Below, piece by piece: positions 17,714-26,847 of a DNA stretch of 64,000 nt (the stretch's first letter is position 1; every line of letters starts with the position of its first letter). This DNA comes from Campylobacter sp. RM16187 (GTDB lineage Bacteria > Campylobacterota > Campylobacteria > Campylobacterales > Campylobacteraceae), in NCBI RefSeq assembly GCF_025319965.1, contig NZ_CP012549.1, positions 186,001-250,000 of the forward strand. Direction: 5' to 3'. Under the pieces are notes generated by a model. That model had not been told where the DNA came from and searched no databases. It saw nothing but the letters and a program-made list of their open reading frames with translations. Both the position numbers and the translations under genes were made by a program.

Positions 17714-18294
17714 CAGACCTCCTTTGGGTTTATGATTTTTTGTCCCAGTTTTATCTTTTCAAAGAGCTCTTTATCGTCCCATTCGCTTATGATTTCAGGC
17801 GAAAATATAATATCTTTTAAATTTATCTCGCCCATTTTGGCGTTATACGCGTCATCTCTAAAGCACTGCGCATAGCCTGTGTCGGTCTCATGCACGATGA
17901 CGCTATGAATTTTTACTTCGCGCTCGCCATTTTGCATGACAGTTGATTTTAAAAGCCTGTCAATTAGCACGAAAAATATCCTGCAAAACTGCTCGGCAGA
18001 TGGATTTACGGGTATTTCTATCCAGCGTTTTGAGTGCTTTTTTATGTCATCTAAGTACTCTTTGTCGTCGCCGCTAAAAAGTGTAGTCGTGTGATCAAAG
18101 CTGTCGATTAGACACTTGATATTTTGCTTCATTAAGCCAAAGTCATAAACCATACCTGCGTTATCTAAGAAATTTGACTCAAGCAGGATTTCAGCCTTGT
18201 AAGAGTGCCCGTGGATGCTTGTTCTGCATCTTTTTGAGCTACAAAATCTCACGATGTGAGCATTTTCAAATTTAAAAAGTTTTCTAATAATCAT
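17713..18294 (-). CDS. queD: 6-carboxy-5,6,7,8-tetrahydropterin synthase
   Basis: 193 residues of the 6-pyruvoyl-tetrahydropterin synthase fold, making the queuosine precursor from dihydroneopterin triphosphate. Zinc-binding histidines appear in FENAHIV and SIHGHSYKAE, and the catalytic Cys in KRCRTS. It is longer than the E. coli protein because of insertions, as seen in other Campylobacter. It abuts queE, the next step, with no gap. Confidence 0.92.
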   Translation of the reverse strand: MIIRKLFKFENAHIVRFCSSKRCRTSIHGHSYKAEILLESNFLDNAGMVYDFGLMKQNIKCLIDSFDHTTTLFSGDDKEYLDDIKKHSKRWIEIPVNPSAEQFCRIFFVLIDRLLKSTVMQNGEREVKIHSVIVHETDTGYAQCFRDDAYNAKMGEINLKDIIFSPEIISEWDDKELFEKIKLGQKIINPKEV

Positions 18295-19056
18295 TTAAAC
18301 TCCGTCCTTATCACCCCAAAGCCTTATGTGCACGCGATCAGTGTAGTTAAAGCCAAATTTTATGCAAAATTCAGCCACGCTCTTTGCGTTTTTTTCAAGG
18401 CTTATTTTATCATAACCTTGAGGCATGCAAAAAACATCATTATCGCAAATTTCAAGGATCTCAAAAATCTCATCCGCGGCTTGTCCGCCCTGGATCAACT
18501 CATCATTTATCACAAATTTATAAAAACTCTCTTTTGCGCTGTTTTTTATAGCTTTTAGAGCCGCTTTATTTATGCGTTTGGTCTTGTTTTCGCCACTTGC
18601 GCTTAACTTAACGCTGATGGCAAAAATGCAATTTTTATAAAGTTCAAATTTGCTAAAATCAACTTCAATCGTGCCGTTTGTCTCAAAATGTACTTCGTAA
18701 TTTTCATCAAGCAAATTTTGAACCAAATTTATAAAATCTTCGTTTTTATGGTGTAAAAGCGGCTCGCCACCGGTTATGACGACGATTGGCTTTTGATGTA
18801 AATTTTTATCGTATTTTTTGATGATAGATAAAATTTCTTGAGAGGTTAAATTTTGGTATTTAAAGTGGCTTGTGTAAACGGCTCTTATGGTGTCGCAACC
18901 CATTAGCGCCTCGCCTGTTTTTGGTGAAATTTTACTTACGCCAAAGCCTTTGCAAGTTAGGTTACACCCTGCAAAGCGTAAAAATATGGCGAGTTTACCG
19001 CTACTTGCACCCTCGCCTTGTATGCTTAAAAAGCTCTCGACCAAATTTAAACCCAA
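18295..19056 (-). CDS. queE: 7-carboxy-7-deazaguanine synthase (radical SAM)
   Basis: 253 residues. Ring contraction step of queuosine synthesis using SAM and a [4Fe-4S] cluster. The N-terminus LNLVESFLSIQGEGASSGK is diagnostic, followed by CNLTC with the third cysteine 18 residues later in GCDT, so the cluster motif is CX3CX18C rather than the usual CX3CX2C. The GGEP motif reads [10 protein letters not shown]. The start is TTG with GAAAGG upstream. Abuts queD. Confidence 0.9.
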   Translation of the reverse strand: MGLNLVESFLSIQGEGASSGKLAIFLRFAGCNLTCKGFGVSKISPKTGEALMGCDTIRAVYTSHFKYQNLTSQEILSIIKKYDKNLHQKPIVVITGGEPLLHHKNEDFINLVQNLLDENYEVHFETNGTIEVDFSKFELYKNCIFAISVKLSASGENKTKRINKAALKAIKNSAKESFYKFVINDELIQGGQAADEIFEILEICDNDVFCMPQGYDKISLEKNAKSVAEFCIKFGFNYTDRVHIRLWGDKDGV

Positions 19057-19093
19057 ATTTTACCTTTCAAATTTGGCGAGATTATATCAAAAT

Positions 19094-20062
19094 TTAGCCG
19101 CCTGTTTGGTAAAAGGCTCTGCTTGAAGTTTCGTTTGCGACTCCCGCTTCCCATCTGTTTTTCTCAGGCTTGTTTTGAAGCACTTTGCGTAAAACTTCGC
19201 TAGCACCCTTGACATCGCCGGCTTTTACCGCGTCTTTTATACTCATCGCGTCTTCAAAGTATAAGCACGGTATCAAAAATCCTTCGGCAGTTAAGCGGAT
19301 CCTGTTGCAACTCTCGCAGAAATCATGCTTGTGCGGATCTATAATGCCAAATTTGTATCCGTCTTCAAGCATATAAATACTAGCAGGGCTTGTAGGCAGT
19401 TTGCCGTCGCTTATGACTTTGTATTTTTGCCCGATCACGTCTAAAATTTCAGCCGCTTTCATCCCTTTAAGCTCGTCGTCCGCGTGCATGTTTTCCATAT
19501 GCTCGATAAAGCGAATTTGACAATCTCTACTCTTTGCAAACTCAAGCAGGCTTATTAGTTCATCGTCGTTTACGCCTTTTAGCGCAACCGTATTTATCTT
19601 TACTTTAAGTCCTGCGTCAAGTGCGGCTTCAAAGCCTGTTAAAACTTCGTGCAAGACGCTTTTTTGCGCGATAAATTTAGCTTTTTCTATTTTTAGGCTA
19701 TCAAGAGACATATTTAGTCTTTTAAGGCCCGCGTCTTTAAGCGATCTTGCGTAGTGCTTTAGCATATAGCCGTTGGTTGTAAGGGCTAAATCTATATCGC
19801 TTTTATAGTCATGTATCATTCTTATAAAGCTATCAAGATCCTTTCTTAAAAGCGGCTCACCACCTGTGATACGGATCTTTTTTACACCCTCGTCAATTGC
19901 GACTTTAACAAATAAAAACAGCTCCTCAAAGCTTAGTAAATTCTCTTTTGGTGTCCATTCAAAAGGGGTTTTTGGCATACAGTACTTGCATCTAAAATTA
20001 CAGCGTTGCGTTACTGAAATGCGCAGATAATCAACAACTCGTCCATGCCCGTCTATCAACAT
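19094..20062 (-). CDS. moaA: GTP 3',8-cyclase (molybdenum cofactor synthesis)
   Basis: 322 residues, radical SAM. The N-terminal cluster motif is CNFRCKYC, with GGEPLLR as the SAM-binding segment. The C-terminal second cluster is seen in [18 protein letters not shown]. It makes cyclic pyranopterin precursor for molybdopterin enzymes used in anaerobic respiration. The final GG residues are conserved in the family. An inverted repeat and a TATAAT lie upstream. It heads the moaA-queE-queD run. Confidence 0.95.
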   Translation of the reverse strand: MLIDGHGRVVDYLRISVTQRCNFRCKYCMPKTPFEWTPKENLLSFEELFLFVKVAIDEGVKKIRITGGEPLLRKDLDSFIRMIHDYKSDIDLALTTNGYMLKHYARSLKDAGLKRLNMSLDSLKIEKAKFIAQKSVLHEVLTGFEAALDAGLKVKINTVALKGVNDDELISLLEFAKSRDCQIRFIEHMENMHADDELKGMKAAEILDVIGQKYKVISDGKLPTSPASIYMLEDGYKFGIIDPHKHDFCESCNRIRLTAEGFLIPCLYFEDAMSIKDAVKAGDVKGASEVLRKVLQNKPEKNRWEAGVANETSSRAFYQTGG

Positions 20063-20080
20063 CTTTCTACCCTTAGTTAA

Positions 20081-20098
20081 TTTAGATTTTTATCTAAA
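20081..20098. repeat. Inverted repeat in the moaA leader
   Basis: TTTAGAT-TTTT-ATCTAAA, seven-base arms, 19 bases upstream of the moaA ATG. It could be an operator or a small leader hairpin; no known binding site is recognised. Confidence 0.35.
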
Positions 20099-20111
20099 CA
20101 AATTTATAAGC

Positions 20112-20117
20112 ATTATA
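20112..20117 (-). promoter_or_regulatory. Promoter -10 element for moaA
   Basis: TATAAT on the minus strand, about 50 bases upstream of the moaA start. It lies upstream of the leader inverted repeat, which would therefore be transcribed. The 143-base gap is otherwise AT-rich. Confidence 0.5.
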
Positions 20118-20205
20118 TGGAGCTTACCTTTAAAATTTTTTAAATTTTGACTATTTTAGTGATGTTTATTTTTTATATTTTATAAGTTTAATTAGTTTTA
20201 TTTAT

Positions 20206-20718
20206 TTAAATGAGTTTATTAAATTTGAGGACAAATTCGACTTTGCCTATTCCAAGTCTAAGATCTTTGGCTATTGTTTCTATGTTTTTACCATCTTTAT
20301 ACATATCTATAATTCGTTTTTCGTCAGTTTCTTCACTATTTGATGTTATTTTTCCTATGGTTTTAGTTCGTTCTTCAAGTGTGTAGATCCTGTTTTGCTG
20401 CTCTTCTTGAAAGCTGTCTATGGAAGTTTCTATCCCTTTAAGAGTATTTACTATAGGGATGATTTTTGAGTTTATCTGCTCGTTTAGTCTTTGTTCTAAT
20501 CGTAATTCTATCGCTTCTACATCTATATTTGCACTTCCTGCTATCTCTATATTGTTAAGTTGTTTTTTTAAGAGATGATTCTCTTGTATGATACCTTCTA
20601 ATACTTTTTCATATCTTGAAAATTTCTTGCCAGCCTCCATGTCTTTAAACACTACCAATAAAAAAAGTATTACTAAAATAAGTCCAAGTCCAATAAAAAT
20701 TATAAAATCGCTACCCAT
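20206..20718 (-). CDS. Membrane-anchored coiled-coil protein with a C-terminal HTH-like segment
   Basis: 170 residues. One N-terminal helix (about 3-24), then a long coiled coil (about 32-115, LEGIIQENHLLKKQLNNIE, IESFQEEQQNRIYTLEERT-like), and a compact C-terminus (RIIDMYKDGKNIETIAKDLRL) resembling a helix-turn-helix of the kind that follows resolvase-type repeats. No enzyme motif. The start overlaps the preceding gene with AAGGGGA in front of the ATG. Function unknown; known in C. jejuni as hypothetical at the same position. Confidence 0.7.
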   Translation of the reverse strand: MGSDFIIFIGLGLILVILFLLVVFKDMEAGKKFSRYEKVLEGIIQENHLLKKQLNNIEIAGSANIDVEAIELRLEQRLNEQINSKIIPIVNTLKGIETSIDSFQEEQQNRIYTLEERTKTIGKITSNSEETDEKRIIDMYKDGKNIETIAKDLRLGIGKVEFVLKFNKLI

Positions 20719-21226
20719 TATTTCCCCTTAACTCGCGTATCATCACGCGCTCTCTAGCCGTTACATATCCGTTGTAGTCGCTCTCATCGCTTTCATGCAT
20801 CTTTATTATCTTGGCTGTTTTTTCATCAACCGCTTCAAAAAACACCGCTAAATCCCGCTTCGGAAATATCGGCATTGAAATTCTAGCGTAATAACTGCCT
20901 CCGGTGCTAAATTTAGCCTCTTTTATCGCAAAATTTTCAAAGCCGATGCCTTCTATCACCGAGCTTTCGTTAAGCTCAAGCTTTGAAATTTTTTCGTTTT
21001 TCAAATATGCGTTTAGTTCGTCAAATTTGCGGTGCAGTTCGGTTAAAAGCGTGAGCAAAACCTGATCGCTCTCTTTAGTTTCACCTCTTGCCTTAGCGCG
21101 CTTTAGCCACTGTCCAAGCGGATCATCCTCGCTACCGCTTAATTTATCAAATTCAAGCGTAAATTCGTCTTTTCTATCTAAAATTTCTTCAAAAACGATA
21201 TCTAAATTCGCAGGATAAAGCCTCAT
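20711..21226 (-). CDS. PilZ-like protein of unknown function
   Basis: 171 residues starting at the ATG (MRLYPANLDIVFEEIL) that overlaps the mqnP stop as ATGA; a TTG 12 bases upstream is possible but less likely. The N-terminal half is helical. The C-terminal half (FSTGGSYYARISMPIFPKRDLAVFFEAVDE) is beta-rich and resembles PilZ domains, but the RxxxR and NxSxxG signature needed to bind cyclic di-GMP is not obvious. The assignment is therefore tentative. Confidence 0.6.
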   Translation of the reverse strand: MRLYPANLDIVFEEILDRKDEFTLEFDKLSGSEDDPLGQWLKRAKARGETKESDQVLLTLLTELHRKFDELNAYLKNEKISKLELNESSVIEGIGFENFAIKEAKFSTGGSYYARISMPIFPKRDLAVFFEAVDEKTAKIIKMHESDESDYNGYVTARERVMIRELRGNNG

Positions 21227-22089
21227 AAATCTATCCAAATAAATATAAAAAACATGATTCCAAGATAGCCGTTTAGCGTAAAAAAAGCTCTATCTATTTT
21301 TGTAAAATCCCTGCGAACGATTCTGTGCTCTTCAAATAAAATTACTCCGCTTAATATAACCCCGATAAATGCCCAGAGTCCCAAATTTGCAGCCCAAGCA
21401 AATAGCAGCCAAAATAAAATCGCATTTATATGAAAAAGCGCAGAGATAAACATCGTAGCCTTTTCGCCATAAATCGAAGGTATGCTAAAAAGCCCTTTTT
21501 GTTTGTCAAATTCCATGTCCTGAAGCGAATAAAGCAGGTCAAATCCCGCAACCCAAAACATCACGCCAAGGCAAAGCAGCACGCTCCAAAGCGGTATGTT
21601 AGCAGTTATCGCTACGGCTCCTGCGATCGGAGCTAGCCCAAGCGATAAGCCAAGCACCAGGTGCGCAAGCTCGCTAAAACGCTTAAATAGCGAATATCCG
21701 CCAAGGATAGCTAAAATCGGAAACGACAGCCAAAATGCAAGATCGTTGATAAGCCAAGCAACTATCACGAAGATCGCGGCATTTGCGATGATAAAGAGAA
21801 GCAAATTTGAGCGTCCTATGCGCCCGTCCACGCTTGGTCTGTTTGCGGTGCGAGGGTTTAGTTTGTCGATATCTTCATCCATGTAGCGGTTAAAAGCCAT
21901 CGCAAAATTTCTCGCACTCACTGCGCAGATAACGCCTAAAATAAGCAGTTTCCAGCCAAACCAAGCCGAGTTATTTACGTGCTTGCTCGCAACTATCATC
22001 GCCGTAAAGATAAACGGCAATGCAAAAACAGAGTGCTTAAATACGATCAGTTCGCCGATATCTTTTAACGTCGTTAGAAATTTTTGCAT
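21223..22089 (-). CDS. mqnP: Prenyltransferase for menaquinone synthesis (MqnP/UbiA family)
   Basis: 288 residues with about eight membrane helices. The two Asp-rich Mg/diphosphate motifs are NRYMDEDIDKLNPRT and DLLYSLQDMEFDKQKG. In organisms that use the futalosine route, this enzyme attaches the polyprenyl tail to 1,4-dihydroxy-6-naphthoate, and Campylobacter uses that route. The UbiA name is the older annotation. Divergent from the FAD oxidoreductase gene. Confidence 0.88.
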   Translation of the reverse strand: MQKFLTTLKDIGELIVFKHSVFALPFIFTAMIVASKHVNNSAWFGWKLLILGVICAVSARNFAMAFNRYMDEDIDKLNPRTANRPSVDGRIGRSNLLLFIIANAAIFVIVAWLINDLAFWLSFPILAILGGYSLFKRFSELAHLVLGLSLGLAPIAGAVAITANIPLWSVLLCLGVMFWVAGFDLLYSLQDMEFDKQKGLFSIPSIYGEKATMFISALFHINAILFWLLFAWAANLGLWAFIGVILSGVILFEEHRIVRRDFTKIDRAFFTLNGYLGIMFFIFIWIDL

Positions 22090-22183
22090 ACTTTTCCATG
22101 AATTTAAGTTTTGCGTTATTTTATCTTAAATTGCAAAAATTTGCTAAAATTAAGCAGTTTGATATGAATTTAAAGGAAAACCT

Positions 22184-23386
22184 ATGAGAGACGTAGTAGT
22201 TGTAGGAAGCGGAATTTCAGGGCTTTTTAGCGCTTACTGGTGTGTGAAAAACTCTCTTAGCGTAGCTGTCGTGTCCAAAACGCAAAAGCCTGAAACAAAC
22301 GGCTTAAATACCCTAAATTTATTTTTAGGCGCGCACAAAAGCCTCTTTGATGAGGTTTTAAAATTTGCCAAAGGCGATGGCTTTGTAGGTTTTAAAAATT
22401 TAGCCGACAAGGCGTTTTTAAGCTGGCTTTTAAAATTTGGCGTAAATCAAACTAAGTCCAGCAAAAAGCTTGAAATTTTAACGCGTAGATACGGACTAAA
22501 AAGCTATGAAATTTATCAAAATTTAGCAAGCGAAATAGGCGATTTTGAGTTTGAAAACAGAGGCGAAGCGCTTTTGTTTTTTGATGATAAAAAATACAAA
22601 TTTATGCTTGAAAATATCAAATTTCACGATGAAAATTTTGAAATTTTAGATGCGCACGATCAAAACGCATTCGGTTTTGTTAAAAACGGCGTCAAAGGAG
22701 CTTTAAATTTAAAGAAAAACGCAAGGCTGGACGCACAAAAACTCTATGAAAATTTAAAAGCGTTTTTAGAGCGAAGCGGAGTTGCTTTTATAAACGATGA
22801 GATCGTTGATTACGAGATTAGCGGAGATAAGGCAAAAGCTGCGATCGGAAGACTTGGCAGATACGAGGCAAGCAGCTTTATTCAAGCAAGCGGTGATGAT
22901 AAATTTCTAGCTAAAAAGCTGGGTGTAAATTTAGATCTCATAAACGCAAAAATTTATGAAGTAAGCTTTGAAGCAAGTGAGGATATAACGCCTAAGATGC
23001 CGCTTATGGTAGATGATTTTGGAATGAGTATAGATGCTAAAAACGGGCTTATAAACATCGTCACAAAGCCGCAAATAAACGCAAAAGATGAGATGGTGGA
23101 TATAAAAGAGATAAATGAAAATTTAGCTAAGCTAAAGCCGTATGCTTCATTTTTTGAGCTTAAAAATCCGACTTTTAAAGCTAAAAATTTGGCATTTACG
23201 CCAAATTCGCTGCCGATATTTGGACGAGATGAGAGCTATAAAAACCTGCTTTATATAAGCGGTTTTGGGCTAAATGAAAGCCTTTTTGCTCCGTGCGTTT
23301 CTAAAATTTTAACCGATATGATAGTGCGTGGCGTTTCAAACGAAAACAGCGATGACGTGCTGCTTTTTTCAGGTCTTATTTCGTGA
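22184..23386 (+). CDS. FAD-dependent oxidoreductase (DAO/GlpB-like)
   Basis: 400 residues. The N-terminal Rossmann motif [15 protein letters not shown] binds FAD, and a C-terminal segment ([21 protein letters not shown]) looks like the flavin-contact end of the DAO superfamily. The middle gives no substrate clue. The closest layout I recognise is GlpB or DadA-like. The ATG follows AAAGGAAAA. Its stop overlaps the GTG of miaA, so they are co-translated. Confidence 0.7.
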   Translation: MRDVVVVGSGISGLFSAYWCVKNSLSVAVVSKTQKPETNGLNTLNLFLGAHKSLFDEVLKFAKGDGFVGFKNLADKAFLSWLLKFGVNQTKSSKKLEILTRRYGLKSYEIYQNLASEIGDFEFENRGEALLFFDDKKYKFMLENIKFHDENFEILDAHDQNAFGFVKNGVKGALNLKKNARLDAQKLYENLKAFLERSGVAFINDEIVDYEISGDKAKAAIGRLGRYEASSFIQASGDDKFLAKKLGVNLDLINAKIYEVSFEASEDITPKMPLMVDDFGMSIDAKNGLINIVTKPQINAKDEMVDIKEINENLAKLKPYASFFELKNPTFKAKNLAFTPNSLPIFGRDESYKNLLYISGFGLNESLFAPCVSKILTDMIVRGVSNENSDDVLLFSGLIS

Positions 23387-24339
23387 AGGAACTTGCTCTC
23401 ATAGGCGCTACGGCAAGCGGCAAGACTGATCTTGCTCTTAAGCTTGCAAGCGAATTTAACGGCGTTATTTTAAGCCTTGATTCCCTTTGTGTTTATAAAC
23501 AGATCGATATCGCAAGCGCCAAGCCAAGCGAGGCGGAGCTTGCTAGTGTGAGGCATTTTGGGATAAATTTAATATATCCAAACGAACATTTTGACGTGGG
23601 AATGTTTTTTAAAATTTATAAGCAAGCCCGCGAATTTGCATTAGAAAGCGACAAAAATTTATTTATAACAGGTGGAAGCGGCTTTTATCTAAAATCCTTA
23701 ATCTCAGGGCTCTCGCCAAAATTTGAGCGACTTGAAAGCGGACTTAGTAACTCTGAAATCCATGAATTCGCAAGTAAAATAGATCCTGAATTTGCCTCCA
23801 AATTTAGCCAAAACGATACATATAGGCTAAACAAATGGCTTGACATCTACGCTCATATTTTCAAGACCGAAAATCGCACTAAAGAGTTTGATACGCAAAA
23901 TTTGATTAAAGCTGTGCAGGATAAATCGTGGCAAATTTTAGAGATCTTAACTCCGCCAAGTATTTATCTGCGCGAAAATACTTATGAGCCCATCATTTCA
24001 AATTTAAAAATTTTCGAGATAGTTTGGGACAAGGAAATTTTGCGTGAGCGCATAAAAATTCGCACCGAAAATATGCTTAAAAAAGGGCTTTTGGCTGAGG
24101 CAAAAATTTTGTTTGAGAAGTATCCTAGCGAGCCAAAACCGCTTAAGTCAATAGGTCTTAAAGAGTGCGGCGAATTTTTAAGAGGCAAGATCGATGAAAG
24201 CGAGCTTTTGGAGCTGATTTCAACGCATACGGCTCAGCTTGCCAAGCGTCAGCGCACATTTAACCGCTCTCAGTTTGAGGATAAATTTAGCGGCTCTATA
24301 AAAGAGTGCGAGGATAGGATCAGAGAGTTTTTGAGCTGA
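23383..24339 (+). CDS. miaA: tRNA dimethylallyltransferase
   Basis: 318 residues. Adds the dimethylallyl group to A37 of tRNAs reading U-starting codons. P-loop [15 protein letters not shown], then [19 protein letters not shown] (the DSxQxYxxxxIxTAKP-type segment), [13 protein letters not shown] and the C-terminal [10 protein letters not shown]. The start is GTG, overlapping the upstream stop as GTGA. It precedes queH, another tRNA-modification gene. Confidence 0.95.
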   Translation: MKELALIGATASGKTDLALKLASEFNGVILSLDSLCVYKQIDIASAKPSEAELASVRHFGINLIYPNEHFDVGMFFKIYKQAREFALESDKNLFITGGSGFYLKSLISGLSPKFERLESGLSNSEIHEFASKIDPEFASKFSQNDTYRLNKWLDIYAHIFKTENRTKEFDTQNLIKAVQDKSWQILEILTPPSIYLRENTYEPIISNLKIFEIVWDKEILRERIKIRTENMLKKGLLAEAKILFEKYPSEPKPLKSIGLKECGEFLRGKIDESELLELISTHTAQLAKRQRTFNRSQFEDKFSGSIKECEDRIREFLS

Positions 24340-24391
24340 TTTAAAATTTGCAGCTAAAATTGCTATAAAACAACAATAAAAAAGGAAAAAT

Positions 24392-25465
24392 TTGCTAGTT
24401 CATATCTGCTGTTCTGTTGATAGTCACTACTTTTTACGCCGTTTGCGCGAGGATTTTCCAGACGAGGAGCTGATCGGCTATTTTTACGATCCAAATATCC
24501 ATCCGTATAGCGAATTTTTGATGCGCTACGAGGACGTTAAGCGCTCGTGCGACGCGATGGGTATCAAGCTGATATGTGGCGAATACGACTATGAAAGCTG
24601 GCTTGCGGGAACCAAAGGGCTTGAGGATGAGCCTGAAAAGGGCAAGCGCTGCAAATATTGCTTTGATTTTCGCGTGGGAAGTTCGGCTGCTAAGGCGCTT
24701 GAGCTTGGACAAAAGTCGGTTACAACGACGCTTTTAATGAGTCCAAAGAAGGATTTTAGCCAGCTTGAAGCTTCGCTAAAAGAGGCGGTAGAGGGCTATG
24801 ATCTTGAAGCTGTGGCGGTTGATTACCGAAAAAACGGCGGCACAAACGAACAGTTTGAGCTAGCAAAAAAAGATAAGCTTTATCATCAAAATTACTGCGG
24901 GTGCATTTTTGGTCTTAGCAAGCAGCGAGAGGCACAAAATTTGCCTTTAAGTGAGCTTGCAAGCGAGATAAACGGGCGGGTTTTGCCGGGCAGTATCGAA
25001 GAGCGGCTTGAGCTTTATAAAAAAGTGCGAGAGTGCGAAGAAAAGGGCGTGAAATTTCATCTTTCGCGCAAGTATTTTTTAAACTACCGTTTGCTTAGAG
25101 CAAGTGTGAAATTTGATAAATTCATTGTGCCTAGCTACTTTTTGCTCTACTCAAATTTTAAGCGTGCGAGCGTGAAATTTAGCGTAAATGAGGCAAAAAA
25201 TTTGCTTGATGAGCTTAGAGACGGTGTAACGATGATGAGTTTAGCCAAATTTAACGAACTTACGGGGTGCAAATACACTAGCGTTAGCGAGCTTTGCAAA
25301 AATCCGCCAAGCGTGGAGGCTGAGCTAAATTTAAGGCGAGAAATTTGCGGGGATTTTAGCCAAAATCCTATAATTGTGCTTGATGAAATTTTAGTCGGTA
25401 GATATGAAATTTATGGCAAAAGCGTAACTTATAACGACAGCAGGGAAATTTTGGTTTTAGAGTAA
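24392..25465 (+). CDS. queH: Epoxyqueuosine reductase (QueH type)
   Basis: 357 residues. Last step of queuosine synthesis. The N-terminal adjacent cysteines in HICCSVDSHY and the later GKRCKYCFDFR and YCGCIFGLSKQR supply the metal and cluster ligands of the QueH family. The start is TTG eight bases after AAAGGA; no closer ATG gives the conserved N-terminus. Longer than the minimal family because of a C-terminal extension (about 200-357) of unknown role. Confidence 0.88.
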   Translation: MLVHICCSVDSHYFLRRLREDFPDEELIGYFYDPNIHPYSEFLMRYEDVKRSCDAMGIKLICGEYDYESWLAGTKGLEDEPEKGKRCKYCFDFRVGSSAAKALELGQKSVTTTLLMSPKKDFSQLEASLKEAVEGYDLEAVAVDYRKNGGTNEQFELAKKDKLYHQNYCGCIFGLSKQREAQNLPLSELASEINGRVLPGSIEERLELYKKVRECEEKGVKFHLSRKYFLNYRLLRASVKFDKFIVPSYFLLYSNFKRASVKFSVNEAKNLLDELRDGVTMMSLAKFNELTGCKYTSVSELCKNPPSVEAELNLRREICGDFSQNPIIVLDEILVGRYEIYGKSVTYNDSREILVLE

Positions 25466-25587
25466 TTTTGTACTCGAAATTTGGCTTAAAATTTCCTGCC
25501 CAAAAAGCTAAAATTTAACTCAATAATCTTTCTCTTAGCAAAAATTAGCTAAAATCGGGTCTATATTTTAATGATTAAGGCTTAGCA

Positions 25588-26034
25588 GTGATAGATATAA
25601 TGCAAATTCAAAAAATCCTCCCGCACAGATATCCTTTTTTGCTCATTGATAGAGTTGTAGAGATCGAGCCGGCAAAGCACATCGTAGCTTACAAAAACGT
25701 AACCATCGGCGAACCGGTTTTCCAAGGGCATTTTCCCGATCATCCGATATATCCTGGCGTTATGATCATCGAAGGCATGGCGCAAGCAGGCGGAGTGCTC
25801 GCGTTTAAGAGTATGAGCGATGAGCATCAGGCAGGCATTAAAAACAAAGTTGTCTATTTTATGAGCATAGATAGGGCTAAATTTCGCCATCCGATCCGCC
25901 CGGGCGACAAGCTTGAATACCGCCTTGAAGTGCTAAAACACAAAGGAAATATCTGGGTTCTTGACGGCAAGGCTTATGTGGACGGAGTGCTTGCTTGCGA
26001 AGCCGAGCTAAAAGCGATGATAGTAGATAAATAA
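25588..26034 (+). CDS. fabZ: 3-hydroxyacyl-ACP dehydratase
   Basis: 148 residues, hot-dog fold. Catalytic His in [13 protein letters not shown] and catalytic Glu in [10 protein letters not shown]. The N-terminus [17 protein letters not shown] is typical. The start is GTG (VIDIMQIQ); an ATG 12 bases inside is an alternative. It dehydrates beta-hydroxyacyl-ACP in fatty-acid synthesis. Next to lpxA, as in most Gram-negative bacteria. Confidence 0.95.
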   Translation: MIDIMQIQKILPHRYPFLLIDRVVEIEPAKHIVAYKNVTIGEPVFQGHFPDHPIYPGVMIIEGMAQAGGVLAFKSMSDEHQAGIKNKVVYFMSIDRAKFRHPIRPGDKLEYRLEVLKHKGNIWVLDGKAYVDGVLACEAELKAMIVDK

Positions 26035-26058
26035 AACTCGGTAAATAGGCAAAATTTG

Positions 26059-26847
26059 ATGAAAAATATCCATAAAACAGCAGTCGTAGAAGAGGGCGCT
26101 AAGATCGGCGAAGACGCGATAATCGAAGCCTACGCCTATGTCGGAAAAGACGTGGTACTTGGTAACGGCGTGCTGGTTAAGCAGGGCGCTAGGATCGTGG
26201 GCGATACGCATATAGGCGATTTTAGTAAAATTTATAGCTACGCGATCGTGGGTGACATACCTCAAGATATCAGCTACAAGCCTGAAAGCGATACCGGTGT
26301 GCGAATAGGCAAAAACGCTACAATCCGCGAATTTTGCACAATAAACTCAGGCACGCATAAGGGCGATGGGCTAACCAGAATCGGCGATAGTGCATTTATC
26401 ATGGCGTATTGCCACATAGCGCATGACTGCATAATCGGCAATAACGTAATTTTAGCAAACAACGCAACTTTAGCAGGGCACGTTGAGATGGGAGATTTCG
26501 CCGTGGTTGGCGGACTAACTCCTGTGCATCAGTTCGTGCGAATCGGCGAAAGCTGCATGATAGCAGGTGCAAGCGCGCTTAACCAAGATGTGGTGCCGTT
26601 TTGCTTAGCTGAAGGCAACAGGGCCTATATAAGAGGGCTAAATTTGGTTGGAATTCGCAGAAGATTTGATAAAGAAAATGTTGAAGAGATAAATAGGGCT
26701 TATAAATTTTTATTTAGACACGAAGGCGGGTTAAAAGAGGCTGCAGGCGAGCTTTTAAAAACCCAAAATAACGAAAATGTAAAAAAAATGTGCGAATTTA
26801 TACTAAGCACGACGCGGGGAATTCCGCTTGCAAAAGGAAGAGAATAA
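26059..26847 (+). CDS. lpxA: UDP-N-acetylglucosamine acyltransferase
   Basis: 262 residues. First step of lipid A synthesis. Left-handed parallel beta helix of hexapeptide repeats ([26 protein letters not shown]), catalytic His in YCHIAHDC and the segment [11 protein letters not shown]. The ATG at 26059 was chosen over the TTG three bases earlier. Its stop overlaps the clpX start as TAATG. Confidence 0.96.
   Translation: MKNIHKTAVVEEGAKIGEDAIIEAYAYVGKDVVLGNGVLVKQGARIVGDTHIGDFSKIYSYAIVGDIPQDISYKPESDTGVRIGKNATIREFCTINSGTHKGDGLTRIGDSAFIMAYCHIAHDCIIGNNVILANNATLAGHVEMGDFAVVGGLTPVHQFVRIGESCMIAGASALNQDVVPFCLAEGNRAYIRGLNLVGIRRRFDKENVEEINRAYKFLFRHEGGLKEAAGELLKTQNNENVKKMCEFILSTTRGIPLAKGRE

Noticed and set aside
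26790-26846. Longer ClpX starting at 26790
   Set aside because: The extra residues overlap lpxA, and the conserved zinc domain begins at the ATG at 26847.
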